From CBDDBU01 sp965226045 (GTDB lineage: Bacteria; Pseudomonadota; Alphaproteobacteria; VGEJ01): 64,000 bases of DNA. Positions within the stretch are counted from its first letter, which is position 1; every line of letters begins with the position of its first letter. The stretch covers positions 1 through 64,000 of the forward strand of contig CBDDBU010000026.1 of NCBI GenBank assembly GCA_965226045.1, given 5' to 3'. Of the stretch, positions 56,179 to 64,000 are shown piece after piece. The translations under genes were made by a program, and so were the position numbers. The notes under the pieces are model-generated. The model was not told the origin of the DNA. It ran no database searches and saw nothing but the letters and a program-made list of their open reading frames with translations.

Positions 56179-57012
56179 ATGGCGGAGGTCACCGAGCGCC
56201 AGGGGACGATCGACCAGGAGAATCGGGACTTCTGGGACGAGGCCTGCGGCACGGTGCTCGCGCGCGAACTTGGCGTCACCGACCACGATGCCGAGTCCTT
56301 GCGCCGCTACGACGACGCCTATTTCGCGATCTACCCCTACCTTCTTCGCCACGTCGCGCTCGCGGATATGCGGGGCAAGCGGGTGCTGGAGATTGGGTTG
56401 GGCCATGGCAACCTGGCCCAGAAGATCGCCGCGGCGGGCGCTGCCTACAGCGGCCTCGATATCGCGCGCGGGCCGGTCGGCATGGTGCGCCACAGGTTCG
56501 CCGTGGCGGGTCTGCCCGGCCGGGTTTTGCAGGGCAGCATCCTGCAGTGCCCGTTCGACGATGAGAGCTTCGATCACGTCGTCTCGATCGGCGTCTTGCA
56601 CCACACCGGGAACTTCGCGGCCGCCCTCCGCGAGGTCCACAGGGTGCTCAAACCGGGTGGCCGCGCTACCATCATGGTCTACAACGCCTACTCATACCGG
56701 CGCTGGCTGCGCTTCACGGGTCCGACTCTCCGCCACTGGTTGTGGAACTATTTCGGCCTCGGCGACCGGCCCACGGCGGGCGCCGCGGAGCGTCGCGCCT
56801 ACGACCACGACTCGCTCGGTGGCGAGCCCCCGGCGACCGAGTTTCTATCGCGGCGGGAACTGCGCACGCTGTGCCGATCTTTTCAAAGTGTCCGGGCCGC
56901 GCTCGAGCAGATCGGCGGTCGCCGCATGTTGGGCTTGCGCGGCCGGCTGATCCTGTGCGCTACGTTGGGGCGGCTTTGGGGCCTCGATATTTACGCCACG
57001 CTCACCAAATGA
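56179..57012 (+). CDS. class I SAM-dependent methyltransferase
   Basis: The 277-residue protein has motif I as VLEIGLGHGNLAQKIAAAGA, then SILQCPFDDESFDHVVSIGV with LHHTGNF, and LREVHRVLKPGGRATIMVYN. It is the UbiE/COQ5-like Methyltransf_11 pattern. In a polysaccharide locus it may methylate a sugar or glycan end, but this is inferred. It starts 8 bases after the aminotransferase stop. The following 164 bases to asnB may hold a separate promoter. Confidence 0.87.
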   Translation: MAEVTERQGTIDQENRDFWDEACGTVLARELGVTDHDAESLRRYDDAYFAIYPYLLRHVALADMRGKRVLEIGLGHGNLAQKIAAAGAAYSGLDIARGPVGMVRHRFAVAGLPGRVLQGSILQCPFDDESFDHVVSIGVLHHTGNFAAALREVHRVLKPGGRATIMVYNAYSYRRWLRFTGPTLRHWLWNYFGLGDRPTAGAAERRAYDHDSLGGEPPATEFLSRRELRTLCRSFQSVRAALEQIGGRRMLGLRGRLILCATLGRLWGLDIYATLTK

Positions 57013-57176
57013 TGCGCGACACGGGCGGCCGACCCGGCGGCCTGGCCCAGGGTTGGTGCGTCACGTCCTTTGGGCTATGACTGTCCCCGCCCCATGAAAC
57101 GACCACCGACGATCGACTGTGCGACAGCCGAGCCTTGCCACAGCTGCCGCCGCACACTTGGCGTGGATATCTGAGC

Positions 57177-59126
57177 ATGTGTGGGATCGCCGGCATCCAC
57201 AGCCTGAGCGGCGACCACATCCCCGCCCTACCCCGGGCGCTCGCGGTCATGGGCGAGCTCCTCGCGCACCGCGGCCCCGATGATGCCGGCACGTGGCGGC
57301 GCGAGGGTGACAGTGCCGGCTTCGCCCATCGGCGCCTCAGCGTCCTCGACCTCACACCCAGCGGAAGCCAGCCGATGGTCGGGCCCGACGGCAGCGTCAT
57401 TGTCCACAACGGTGAGGTCTACAATCACGTCGAGCTGCGCGAAGCGCTGGCGGGACGGTGGGATTTTGTCAGCGGATCGGACACCGAAGCCGTCCTCGCC
57501 GCCTATCAACGCCATGGGACCGAGTGCCTTCAGCATCTGCGCGGAATGTTTGCCTTCGCCATCGACGACGGCGAACGCTTGTTCTGCGCGCGTGACCGAT
57601 TCGGCATCAAGCCGCTTTATTATGCGACGGTCGGCGATTGGTTCCTGTTCGCCTCGGAAGTCAAGGCGATCGTGCCGTTTCTCCCGGCGATCGAGACCAA
57701 CCCCAAGGCCTTCGCCGAGTACATGACTCTGCAATACGGGCTGGGCGAACAGACGCTTTTTCAGGGCGTCCGCCAGCTCCTCCCGGGTCATGCGCTGACG
57801 GTCGAGAACGGCAGGCTAAGGGTGTGGCGCTACTGGGACGTGGACTACGTCGTCGACTACGACCACGCCCCGGACTACTTTCACCGCCACCTCGCCGAGC
57901 TCATGGACGAGTCCCTCAAGCTTCATCTGAGGAGCGATGTGCCGGTCGGCGCCTACTTGAGCGGTGGCGTCGACTCCAGCCTGATCGCGATTCTCGCGGC
58001 GCGCATGAGCGGCGAGGGCGGCCCCGCCTTCCACGGCAAGTTCAGCGCCCCGCCCGGCTACGACGAGAGCGCCCACGCCAGCGCGGCGGCCGACGCCGCG
58101 GGTGTCGCGTTGCACCAAGTCGACATGGGGCCCGGCGACTTCATCGACAACATCGAGGACGTCATCTACCACCTCGACTACCCGGTGGCGGGACCGGGCG
58201 CCTTTCCCCAGTTCATGGTCGCGCGGCTCGCGGCCGAGCACGTCAAGGTGGTGCTCGGCGGCCAGGGCGGCGACGAGATATTCGGCGGCTACGCTCGTTA
58301 CCTCCTAGCCTACTTCGAGCAATGCATTAAGGCCGCGATCGAGGGCACATACAGTGGTGGGCGTTTCGTGGTCACGGCTGAATCGATTATTCCGAACCTT
58401 GGCGTACTGCGCGAGTACACCCCGCTGATTCAGCAGTTTTGGCGCGACGGGTTGTTCGAATCGCTGGATCGGCGCTACTTCAGGCTGATCGACCGCTCCG
58501 CCGACATGGCCGACGAGGTCGAGTGGGGCGCGCTCGACCGCGACGGGGTCATCGACGCGTTCTCGGCGATCTTCAACAGCCGTAAGAACGTGCGGCATGA
58601 GGCTTATTTCGACAGCATGACGCATTTCGATTTCAAATGCCTGTTGCCAGCCCTCTTGCACGTCGAAGACCGGATGAGCATGGCGCACGGTCTGGAATCG
58701 CGCGTGCCGTTCCTCGATCATCCGCTGATCGAGTTCATGGCGACCGTGCCGGCCGACCTCAAGTTCAAGGACGGTCGGATGAAGTTCCTGATCAAGGAGA
58801 CCTTCGCCGACATGGTCCCTCAGTCGATTCTCAACCGGCGCGACAAGATGGGCTTTCCGGTCCCGCTATCGGATTGGTTGGGCGGCCCGCTGAAGGAATA
58901 CGTAAACGACCTGTTTCGATCGGAGGCGGCACGGGGGCGCCCGTACATCAACGCCCGGTCGGTCGCCCGCAACCTGGAGGGGACGGCGCGGTTTAGCCGC
59001 AAGCTGTGGGGACTCTTGAGCTTGGAGCTATGGTATCGCGCCTTTCACGATCGCCACGCCGAATTCCGTCAGCTGCTCACCCGAGAACGGTCTTCGCTCC
59101 CCACATGTGTATCCACCTCGGCATAG
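57177..59126 (+). CDS. asnB: asparagine synthetase (glutamine-hydrolysing)
   Basis: The start ATG at 57177 gives MCGIAGIHSL with the glutaminase nucleophile Cys2 exposed after Met removal, which decides it over the longer frame from 57135. The 649-residue protein has an N-terminal class II glutamine amidotransferase domain (HRGPDDAGTW, HRRLSVLDL, SDTEAVLAAY). The C-terminal synthetase domain has the ATP-pyrophosphatase loop LSGGVDSSL at 261-269. In surface-glycan loci such enzymes often amidate uronic acid residues rather than make asparagine. Given the WbpD/WbpE context that is plausible here, but not proven. Confidence 0.92.
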   Translation: MCGIAGIHSLSGDHIPALPRALAVMGELLAHRGPDDAGTWRREGDSAGFAHRRLSVLDLTPSGSQPMVGPDGSVIVHNGEVYNHVELREALAGRWDFVSGSDTEAVLAAYQRHGTECLQHLRGMFAFAIDDGERLFCARDRFGIKPLYYATVGDWFLFASEVKAIVPFLPAIETNPKAFAEYMTLQYGLGEQTLFQGVRQLLPGHALTVENGRLRVWRYWDVDYVVDYDHAPDYFHRHLAELMDESLKLHLRSDVPVGAYLSGGVDSSLIAILAARMSGEGGPAFHGKFSAPPGYDESAHASAAADAAGVALHQVDMGPGDFIDNIEDVIYHLDYPVAGPGAFPQFMVARLAAEHVKVVLGGQGGDEIFGGYARYLLAYFEQCIKAAIEGTYSGGRFVVTAESIIPNLGVLREYTPLIQQFWRDGLFESLDRRYFRLIDRSADMADEVEWGALDRDGVIDAFSAIFNSRKNVRHEAYFDSMTHFDFKCLLPALLHVEDRMSMAHGLESRVPFLDHPLIEFMATVPADLKFKDGRMKFLIKETFADMVPQSILNRRDKMGFPVPLSDWLGGPLKEYVNDLFRSEAARGRPYINARSVARNLEGTARFSRKLWGLLSLELWYRAFHDRHAEFRQLLTRERSSLPTCVSTSA

Positions 59127-59139
59127 GAAAGCGCCCTGA

Positions 59140-60075
59140 ATGAGAATATTGATTACCGGCGGCGGCGGCTTCATCGGCTCCCACCTCGCCGATCGGCTGA
59201 TTGATCGCGGCGACTCAGTCCTCGCGATCGACAACTTCACCACCGGGCGACGCGACAACCTCGCGCCGCGAGACCAGCTGACGCTGATCGAGGGGAGCAT
59301 CGCGGATCGCGATGTCGTCGATGCGGCGTTCGGCGATTTTCGCCCCGAACTCGTGATCCACGCCGCCGCCGCCTACAAGGACCCCGAGGATTGGACCAAC
59401 GACGCGCTCACCAATGTGGTGGGCACGGCGACCGTCGTGCGGGCCGCCAAGGAGGTAGGGGTCAAGCGCATCATCTATTTCCAGACCGCGCTCTGCTATG
59501 GGGTCAAGCCGCTGGAGCAGCCGATCACCCTCGATCACCCGCTCCGGCCCACGGACTCGAGCTACGCCATATCGAAAACCGCCGCCGAGCACTACGTGCG
59601 CCTGTCCGGTCTCGACCACGTGAGTTTCCGGCTCGCCAATGCCTATGGCCCGCGCAACTTGAGCGGTCCGCTGCCGACCTTCTTCATGCGCTTGACCGGC
59701 GGCAAGGACTGCTTCGTCGCCGACACCCGCCGCGACTTCGTCTTCGTCGATGATATCGTCGATTGCGTAATGGGCGCGGTCGAAGGCCGGGGCCACGGCG
59801 TCTATCACGTCGCCTCGGGCGGGGATTTCGCTATTCGCGAGCTCTACGACGGCGTGGTGCGCGCGCTCCGCTTGAACCTCGACCGCGACGTCGAGGTGCG
59901 CGCGCGCGCCGAGAACGACGCCTACACCATCCTGCTCGACCCCAGCCGCACCACCGAGGATTTCGGGTGGACGCCGCGCACGCCGCTGGACCAGGGCATC
60001 CGCCGCGCCGTCGAGTACTACAAGGCGGCCGGCGTCGAGGAGACCTTTACCCACCTCACGGCGCCCAACGACTAG
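59140..60075 (+). CDS. NAD-dependent sugar epimerase/dehydratase (extended SDR)
   Basis: The 311-residue protein has the NAD site GGGGFIG at 7-13, Asp near 34 (VLAIDNFTTGRR), HAAAAYKDP, and the catalytic Tyr-Lys in SSYAISKTAAEHYVRL. It also has VSFRLANAYGPRNL and DFVFVDDIVD. It belongs with UDP-glucose 4-epimerase-type enzymes acting on nucleotide sugars. It lies 13 bases after asnB and 21 bases before the flippase, within the same operon. The exact sugar is not readable. Confidence 0.88.
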   Translation: MRILITGGGGFIGSHLADRLIDRGDSVLAIDNFTTGRRDNLAPRDQLTLIEGSIADRDVVDAAFGDFRPELVIHAAAAYKDPEDWTNDALTNVVGTATVVRAAKEVGVKRIIYFQTALCYGVKPLEQPITLDHPLRPTDSSYAISKTAAEHYVRLSGLDHVSFRLANAYGPRNLSGPLPTFFMRLTGGKDCFVADTRRDFVFVDDIVDCVMGAVEGRGHGVYHVASGGDFAIRELYDGVVRALRLNLDRDVEVRARAENDAYTILLDPSRTTEDFGWTPRTPLDQGIRRAVEYYKAAGVEETFTHLTAPND

Positions 60076-60096
60076 GGCCCGGCTCCGGTCGATCGC

Positions 60097-61560
60097 ATGA
60101 GCATCGGGGGGCTGGCCCGAGACTCGTTCATCTATGCGCTCGGCAATGGGCTACGCGGCCTGGCGCAACTGGTCGCGCTGCCAATCTTCACCTTCCATTT
60201 GGCGCCAGCCGAGTTCGGCGTTATCGCGTTGTTGACGGTGTTCGGCATCGTTTGTCGGGCCCTGTTTGGGCTCGGCTTCTCGGTCTCGACGGCGGTCGTC
60301 TATTTTCGGCGCGAGGACGAGAGCCACCGTGCCGACACGGTGTGGACCGCCTTGACGACGAGCGCGGTGGCGGCGGTGGCCTTGATTGGGTTGTCCGCGG
60401 CATTCGCCGGCCCGATCAGTCGGATCCTCACCGGTGATGCAAACCACGGCCCGCTCGTGTTGCTGTTCGCCATCAGCATCGCCCTTCAACAAGTCGCCTA
60501 CCCCCTGATTTGGCGGCTTCAGTTCCGCGTCCGGCCGCTCCGCTACATCGCCGCCTTCAGCGGCGCAACGGTGGTCGGCATCGCCGTCGCGCTGGTGCTG
60601 GTGGCGCTGGCGGAGCGCGGTATCGCCGGCTGGATCGAAGGGATGCTGATCGGTTCGGTCATCATGGTGGTGCTCGCCGTTGGCTTCAACCGAGACATCG
60701 TGCGGGCCCGGTTCCAGATGGCGAACCTGGGTGAGCAGTTGCGGCTGGGGCTTCCCATCGTCCCCTCGCTCCTGTTCGTTTTCGTGCTGCAAAGTGCCGG
60801 CACCTATCTCATGCGCTACGCCGAAGGCGGCACAGAGGCGGTCGGGATCTACGGCATCGGCTACAGCTTCGGATTGGCGATGAGCTTGGCCGTCACCGGG
60901 TTCATCACCGCCTGGACACCATTCTTCCAGGCGTTCGCCGTGCGCCAGAATAATGCGCCGCCCGCCTTCGCCCGCGCCCATCTCCTGTACACCTGGGGGT
61001 TCGGTGCGGTCACATTGCTGTTCTTCGTGGGCGCCCGGCCGGCGGTGCTGATATTGACCGAGCCGGCCTACCACGATGCCTACCGGGTCATCGGCATACT
61101 GGCGGCGGCGCAGTTCCTGATCGGGACGTGGAGCCTGCTGGTGCCCGGGCTCTATTTTGCCGGACGCACCTACGTCCAAACGGCGATCCAGGGGTTCGCG
61201 GCCGCCGTGACGGTCGGCCTGACCGCCCTCCTGATTCCACGCGCCGGCATCGACGGCGCCGCGTTGGCGATGGTCCTGGGCACGCTTGTGATGTGCGCGT
61301 TGCTGGCTGTGCACAACAGCACGAGCCGCTATGCCGCCATGGACTATCGTCTCCGCCCAGTCGTGGCGGCGCTCTTCGTGCTGGGCCTGGCGGGCGGGTG
61401 TCAGCGGGTTCTCGACGAGACCCTGAGCCCCGAGGCAGCGGCCCTCGGGTCGGTCGCGATCGTCGTCGCCTATGTTGGCTGCGCGATGGCTCTGCTGCCG
61501 CCAGGCGATCGCGCCCGCCTTCGCGTCAGTCGGCTCCTCGGAGGAGATCGTAGAACTTGA
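60097..61560 (+). CDS. Wzx-type polysaccharide flippase
   Basis: The 487-residue membrane protein has twelve or more hydrophobic segments in the MATE/MOP pattern. N-terminal text is LARDSFIYALGNGLRGLAQL, then LPIFTFHLAPAEFGVIALLT; mid-protein there is LGLPIVPSLLFVFVLQSAGT. Wzx proteins flip undecaprenyl-linked glycan repeats across the inner membrane. Its last 35 bases overlap convergently with the methyltransferase on the other strand (61526-61560). Confidence 0.88.
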   Translation: MSIGGLARDSFIYALGNGLRGLAQLVALPIFTFHLAPAEFGVIALLTVFGIVCRALFGLGFSVSTAVVYFRREDESHRADTVWTALTTSAVAAVALIGLSAAFAGPISRILTGDANHGPLVLLFAISIALQQVAYPLIWRLQFRVRPLRYIAAFSGATVVGIAVALVLVALAERGIAGWIEGMLIGSVIMVVLAVGFNRDIVRARFQMANLGEQLRLGLPIVPSLLFVFVLQSAGTYLMRYAEGGTEAVGIYGIGYSFGLAMSLAVTGFITAWTPFFQAFAVRQNNAPPAFARAHLLYTWGFGAVTLLFFVGARPAVLILTEPAYHDAYRVIGILAAAQFLIGTWSLLVPGLYFAGRTYVQTAIQGFAAAVTVGLTALLIPRAGIDGAALAMVLGTLVMCALLAVHNSTSRYAAMDYRLRPVVAALFVLGLAGGCQRVLDETLSPEAAALGSVAIVVAYVGCAMALLPPGDRARLRVSRLLGGDRRT

Positions 61561-62269
61561 TCGGGTAGGGCTTGAACTCCATCAGCTCCATGCCCTCGGT
61601 AATGAGGTGGGTGAATCCCAGCTCGAAGCTCGGGAACAGGCGCGCCACCATCGCGTCGTCGACCGAGCGCAGGTGGACATATTTGTACCTGCCGTATTTC
61701 AGCTTGTAGGCGGGCAGCTGATAGACGCTGAGATCCTGTAGATATGGCGCCGCCAGCAACAGACGACCGCCCGGCCGCAAGATGCGCTTGATCTCGGCGG
61801 CCAACGGCTCGGCCTCGCGGACATGCTCGAGCAGATCGGTGCAAACCACCGTATCGGCGCTGCCTGAGCGAAGTGGCGTGCGCTCGGCCCAGCCGTGGAT
61901 GCGCAGGATGTCGGGCGGCAGGCGCAGCAGATACTCGCGGGCGATGTCGAGTGCGATCCGACGATCGGCCGCGATCCGCCGCAGCACGTAGCCGTCACCA
62001 CAGCCAAGGTCGCACACCGTGCCGTGCGCGCGCTCGACGGCTAGCCGCGTGAATATCTCCTTGACCACCCCCGGCGTCTTCGGCTCCTTCAGGTCGTCGG
62101 TGCAGATTTGCTCATAGTTCTCGACGTAGTCGTCGACCTCCTCGAGAAAGCCGGCGATGCCGTCGGCGGTCGAAGCCGGCGCCGCACAACCCTCGCATAC
62201 CAGGCGTTCACCAACCCGCGCCAATTCGCCGCGGCAGTGGGGGCACTCGAGAAGCGAAAGTTCGATCAT
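61526..62269 (-). CDS. class I SAM methyltransferase with zinc-ribbon-like N-terminus
   Basis: The start ATG at 62269 gives LLECPHCRGELARVG and LVCEGCAAPASTADGIAGFL, a four-cysteine Trm112-like zinc-binding segment. A methyltransferase domain follows, with motif I VCDLGCGDGYVLRRIA and ADTVVCTDLLEHVREAEPLA. The 247-residue protein ends PYPIKFYDLLRGAD. It is the only gene of the glycan locus on the minus strand and converges on the flippase. It may methylate a sugar or lipid carrier; the substrate is not known. Confidence 0.87.
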   Translation of the reverse strand: MIELSLLECPHCRGELARVGERLVCEGCAAPASTADGIAGFLEEVDDYVENYEQICTDDLKEPKTPGVVKEIFTRLAVERAHGTVCDLGCGDGYVLRRIAADRRIALDIAREYLLRLPPDILRIHGWAERTPLRSGSADTVVCTDLLEHVREAEPLAAEIKRILRPGGRLLLAAPYLQDLSVYQLPAYKLKYGRYKYVHLRSVDDAMVARLFPSFELGFTHLITEGMELMEFKPYPIKFYDLLRGAD

Positions 62270-62413
62270 GAGACGGCCGTCGAAAAGGAGCCGGCGCCTC
62301 CCTAGCACGGCGGCGCCCCTCGGCGAAACCAGGGGCCGCCTGGACCTCGGCTCGGCCGCGGGCTAAATCTCGGCGATGTCACGTCCCACATTCGCCCGCG
62401 CCACGAAGCGACC

Positions 62414-63502
62414 GTGAGCCTCAAGCTCGTCAGCATCGTCGGCGCGCGGCCGCAGTTCGTGAAAGCGGCGATGGTTTCCCGCGCGCTTCGGGCCCACGGC
62501 GCGGAAGAGGTGCTGGTGCACACCGGCCAGCACTATGACGATGATATGTCGGCGATCTTCTTTTCCGAGCTACGGATTCCGGCCCCGAAACACCAACTCG
62601 GCATTGGCGGCGGGCCGCACGGCGCCATGACGGGGCGGATGTTGGCGGGCATCGAGGAAGTCCTGGAGGCGGAGCGACCCGATCGCGTGGTGGTGTTCGG
62701 CGATACCAACTCGACGCTGGCGGGCGCCCTGGCGGCGGTCAAGCTGCACCTGCCAGTGGCCCACGTCGAAGCGGGCTTGCGCTCCTTCAACCGGCACATG
62801 CCCGAGGAAATCAACCGCGTCCTGACCGACCACATCGCCGATCTCCTGTTCGCGCCCACCGAGCTGGCGGTCGAGAACTTGCGCCACGAGGGTCGACCGG
62901 CCGAGGCCATCCACATGGTCGGCGACGTCATGTTTGACGCCTGCCTCCACTACGGCGCCCACGCGCGCCCGGCAATCATCGAGCGGCTCGGCTTGCGCCC
63001 CCGGCACTACGTCCTAGCGACGGTGCATCGGGCGGAGAACACCGACGATGTCGGGCGGCTGCGGGCGATCGTCGCGGGGCTGGCGATGGTGGCCGCCGAA
63101 TGCCCGGTGGTGTGGCCGCTCCATCCCCGGACGCGGACGGCGCTAGCGCGGGCAAATCTCATGCCGACGGCGCCGGGGCTGACGTTGACCGACCCGGTCG
63201 GGTTCCTCGACATGATCGCCCTGGAGAAGGACGCGGTCCTCATCGCGACCGATTCCGGTGGGGTTCAAAAAGAAGCGTTCTTCCACCGCGTGCCGTGCCT
63301 CACCCTACGCGACGAGACCGAATGGTCGGAACTCGTGCGCGTGGGCTGGAACCGGCTGGTGCCGCCGCGTGACGCCGAGGCGGTGCGCGCGGCCGTCATG
63401 GGCGCGCTGGCCAGGCCCCCGCCAGACGACGCGCCCAACCTCTACGGCGAAGGCCACGCCGCCGCGGCGATCGCAGCCGCCATCGTGACCACCGCGCGAT
63501 GA
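62414..63502 (+). CDS. wecB: non-hydrolysing UDP-N-acetylglucosamine 2-epimerase (WecB/WbpI family)
   Basis: The start is GTG at 62414. The 362-residue protein has GARPQFVKAAMVSRAL at the N-terminus, VHTGQHYDDDMS, the conserved Asp in VVFGDTNSTLAG, Glu in AHVEAGLRSFNRHMPEEINR and His in ATVHRAENTDD. UDP-binding text TDSGGVQKEAFF is present. It epimerises C2 of UDP-GlcNAc-type sugars. With WbpD- and WbpE-like genes in the same locus it could instead be WbpI, acting on UDP-GlcNAc(3NAc)A to give the manno form. Sequence by eye does not separate the two. Confidence 0.9.
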   Translation: MSLKLVSIVGARPQFVKAAMVSRALRAHGAEEVLVHTGQHYDDDMSAIFFSELRIPAPKHQLGIGGGPHGAMTGRMLAGIEEVLEAERPDRVVVFGDTNSTLAGALAAVKLHLPVAHVEAGLRSFNRHMPEEINRVLTDHIADLLFAPTELAVENLRHEGRPAEAIHMVGDVMFDACLHYGAHARPAIIERLGLRPRHYVLATVHRAENTDDVGRLRAIVAGLAMVAAECPVVWPLHPRTRTALARANLMPTAPGLTLTDPVGFLDMIALEKDAVLIATDSGGVQKEAFFHRVPCLTLRDETEWSELVRVGWNRLVPPRDAEAVRAAVMGALARPPPDDAPNLYGEGHAAAAIAAAIVTTAR

Positions 63503-64000
63503 GCGCCATCGATGGGCTGGTTCTACACGCCCATTACGCGACGCGTCTTTCGTACTATGACGACTGGCTCGATGCGTTCGCGCGGTCGCGCGATTTTCGG
63601 GTGACCGCGCACAACATTTGCGAGGGGGCGGCGCTGCCCGAGATTCGCCGCGCGATCGGCGCGCACGACCTGGTGGTGTTGCTGCACTCGACCAACGCCG
63701 ACACCATGATGTACCTCAAGCCTGTGCGCGAGGCACTGAAGGATCGGCGCGGCAAGTTGCTGGTTTTCGTCGGCAACGAGCTCAACCTGCCCGGCTCGCC
63801 GATGGCCGAGAAGATCGCCTTTCTGCGCGACGTCGCGCCCGACTTCATCGCCACGCAGCTGCTCGCGGAGGCGGGCCAGTGGCTGTACGCCAGTTGCCCG
63901 AACTCGAGGATTCTGTCGGTGCCACATGCCCTCAACGCGGCGGCGTTCCGGCCCGGGCCGCCGCGCGACCAACGTCCGGTCGATATCGGCACCCGCTCGG
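63499..64000 (+). CDS. glycosyltransferase (CgeB-like), 5' part, runs off the window
   Basis: ATG at 63499 overlaps the stop of the 2-epimerase (ATGA). The frame is open to base 64000. It reads MSAIDGLVLHAHYATRLSYY, AHDLVVLLHSTNADTMMYL, then LLVFVGNELNLPGSPMAEKI and ILSVPHALNAAAFRPGPPR, ending in VDIGTRS. The layout resembles the N-terminal half of family-1-type glycosyltransferases of the CgeB group, where a DIGxRG turn follows. The C-terminal donor-binding half lies outside the window. Its placement in the glycan operon agrees. Confidence 0.7.
   Translation, partial: MSAIDGLVLHAHYATRLSYYDDWLDAFARSRDFRVTAHNICEGAALPEIRRAIGAHDLVVLLHSTNADTMMYLKPVREALKDRRGKLLVFVGNELNLPGSPMAEKIAFLRDVAPDFIATQLLAEAGQWLYASCPNSRILSVPHALNAAAFRPGPPRDQRPVDIGTRS

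Overview
The window reads as chromosomal DNA of a G+C-rich proteobacterium, most likely an alphaproteobacterium. The grounds are codon use, the enzyme families present (AcuI-type reductase, SCP2-type thiolase, luciferase-like monooxygenases, short homoserine dehydrogenase, MetE-like and GlcG-like proteins) and the insertion-sequence types. The assignment is an inference; no rRNA or other marker gene is present. Its dominant trait is a very heavy load of insertion sequences. About 18-19 kb, close to 30 percent, is IS DNA, and the host genes next to it are often split, truncated or frameshifted. This is the pattern of a genome under relaxed selection or recent IS expansion.

Region 1 (1-6.8 kb) is catabolic: the end of an N,N-dimethylformamidase-like large subunit, an amidase, a thiamine-diphosphate enzyme and two membrane-dipeptidase (M19) genes, both broken. 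Region 2 (4.25-18 kb) is an IS archipelago. It has two identical inverted IS256-type elements, an IS3 element nested inside an IS6 element with a clean AGG target duplication, IS6-type miniature elements, an IS630, and a second IS256 type that cuts an FAD oxidoreductase gene. It also has a MetE-like gene whose end lies in a miniature element and a decayed IS1182/IS5-type element. Region 3 (18-23.5 kb) is intact: a GMC oxidoreductase, a GlcG/HbpS-like protein and a sugar-type ABC importer (Tat-exported binding protein plus two permeases, no ATPase).

Region 4 (23.5-36.5 kb) has a CHAT-domain gene broken by an IS256 and cut by an IS21. It also holds two near-identical inverted IS21 copies (both with the same in-frame TAG in istA) around an AT-richer cargo: a SRAP pseudogene, a third IS256 type, a disulfide-less pyridine-nucleotide oxidoreductase and a methyltransferase remnant. 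Region 5 (36.5-42.3 kb) follows a tRNA 3'-end-like fragment and carries a 4-hydroxyacetophenone-type Baeyer-Villiger monooxygenase, an acyl-CoA ligase and a second amidase. Region 6 (42.4-46.7 kb) has a broken response-regulator/metallo-beta-lactamase fusion, a third copy of IS256 type II, a DMT transporter and a decayed PEP-CTERM protein.

Region 7 (47-54.3 kb) is ordinary metabolism: two luciferase-like monooxygenases, a carboxymuconolactone-decarboxylase-like protein, homoserine dehydrogenase, a DMT transporter that has lost its stop codon through a 35-bp tandem duplication, acrylyl-CoA-reductase-like AcuI and a thiolase. Region 8 (54.4-64 kb) is a surface-polysaccharide locus: WbpD-like acetyltransferase, WbpE-like aminotransferase, two methyltransferases, asparagine synthetase, a sugar epimerase/dehydratase, a Wzx-type flippase, a WecB/WbpI-type 2-epimerase and the start of a glycosyltransferase. 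Together they suggest synthesis and export of a glycan containing an N-acetylated amino-sugar acid.
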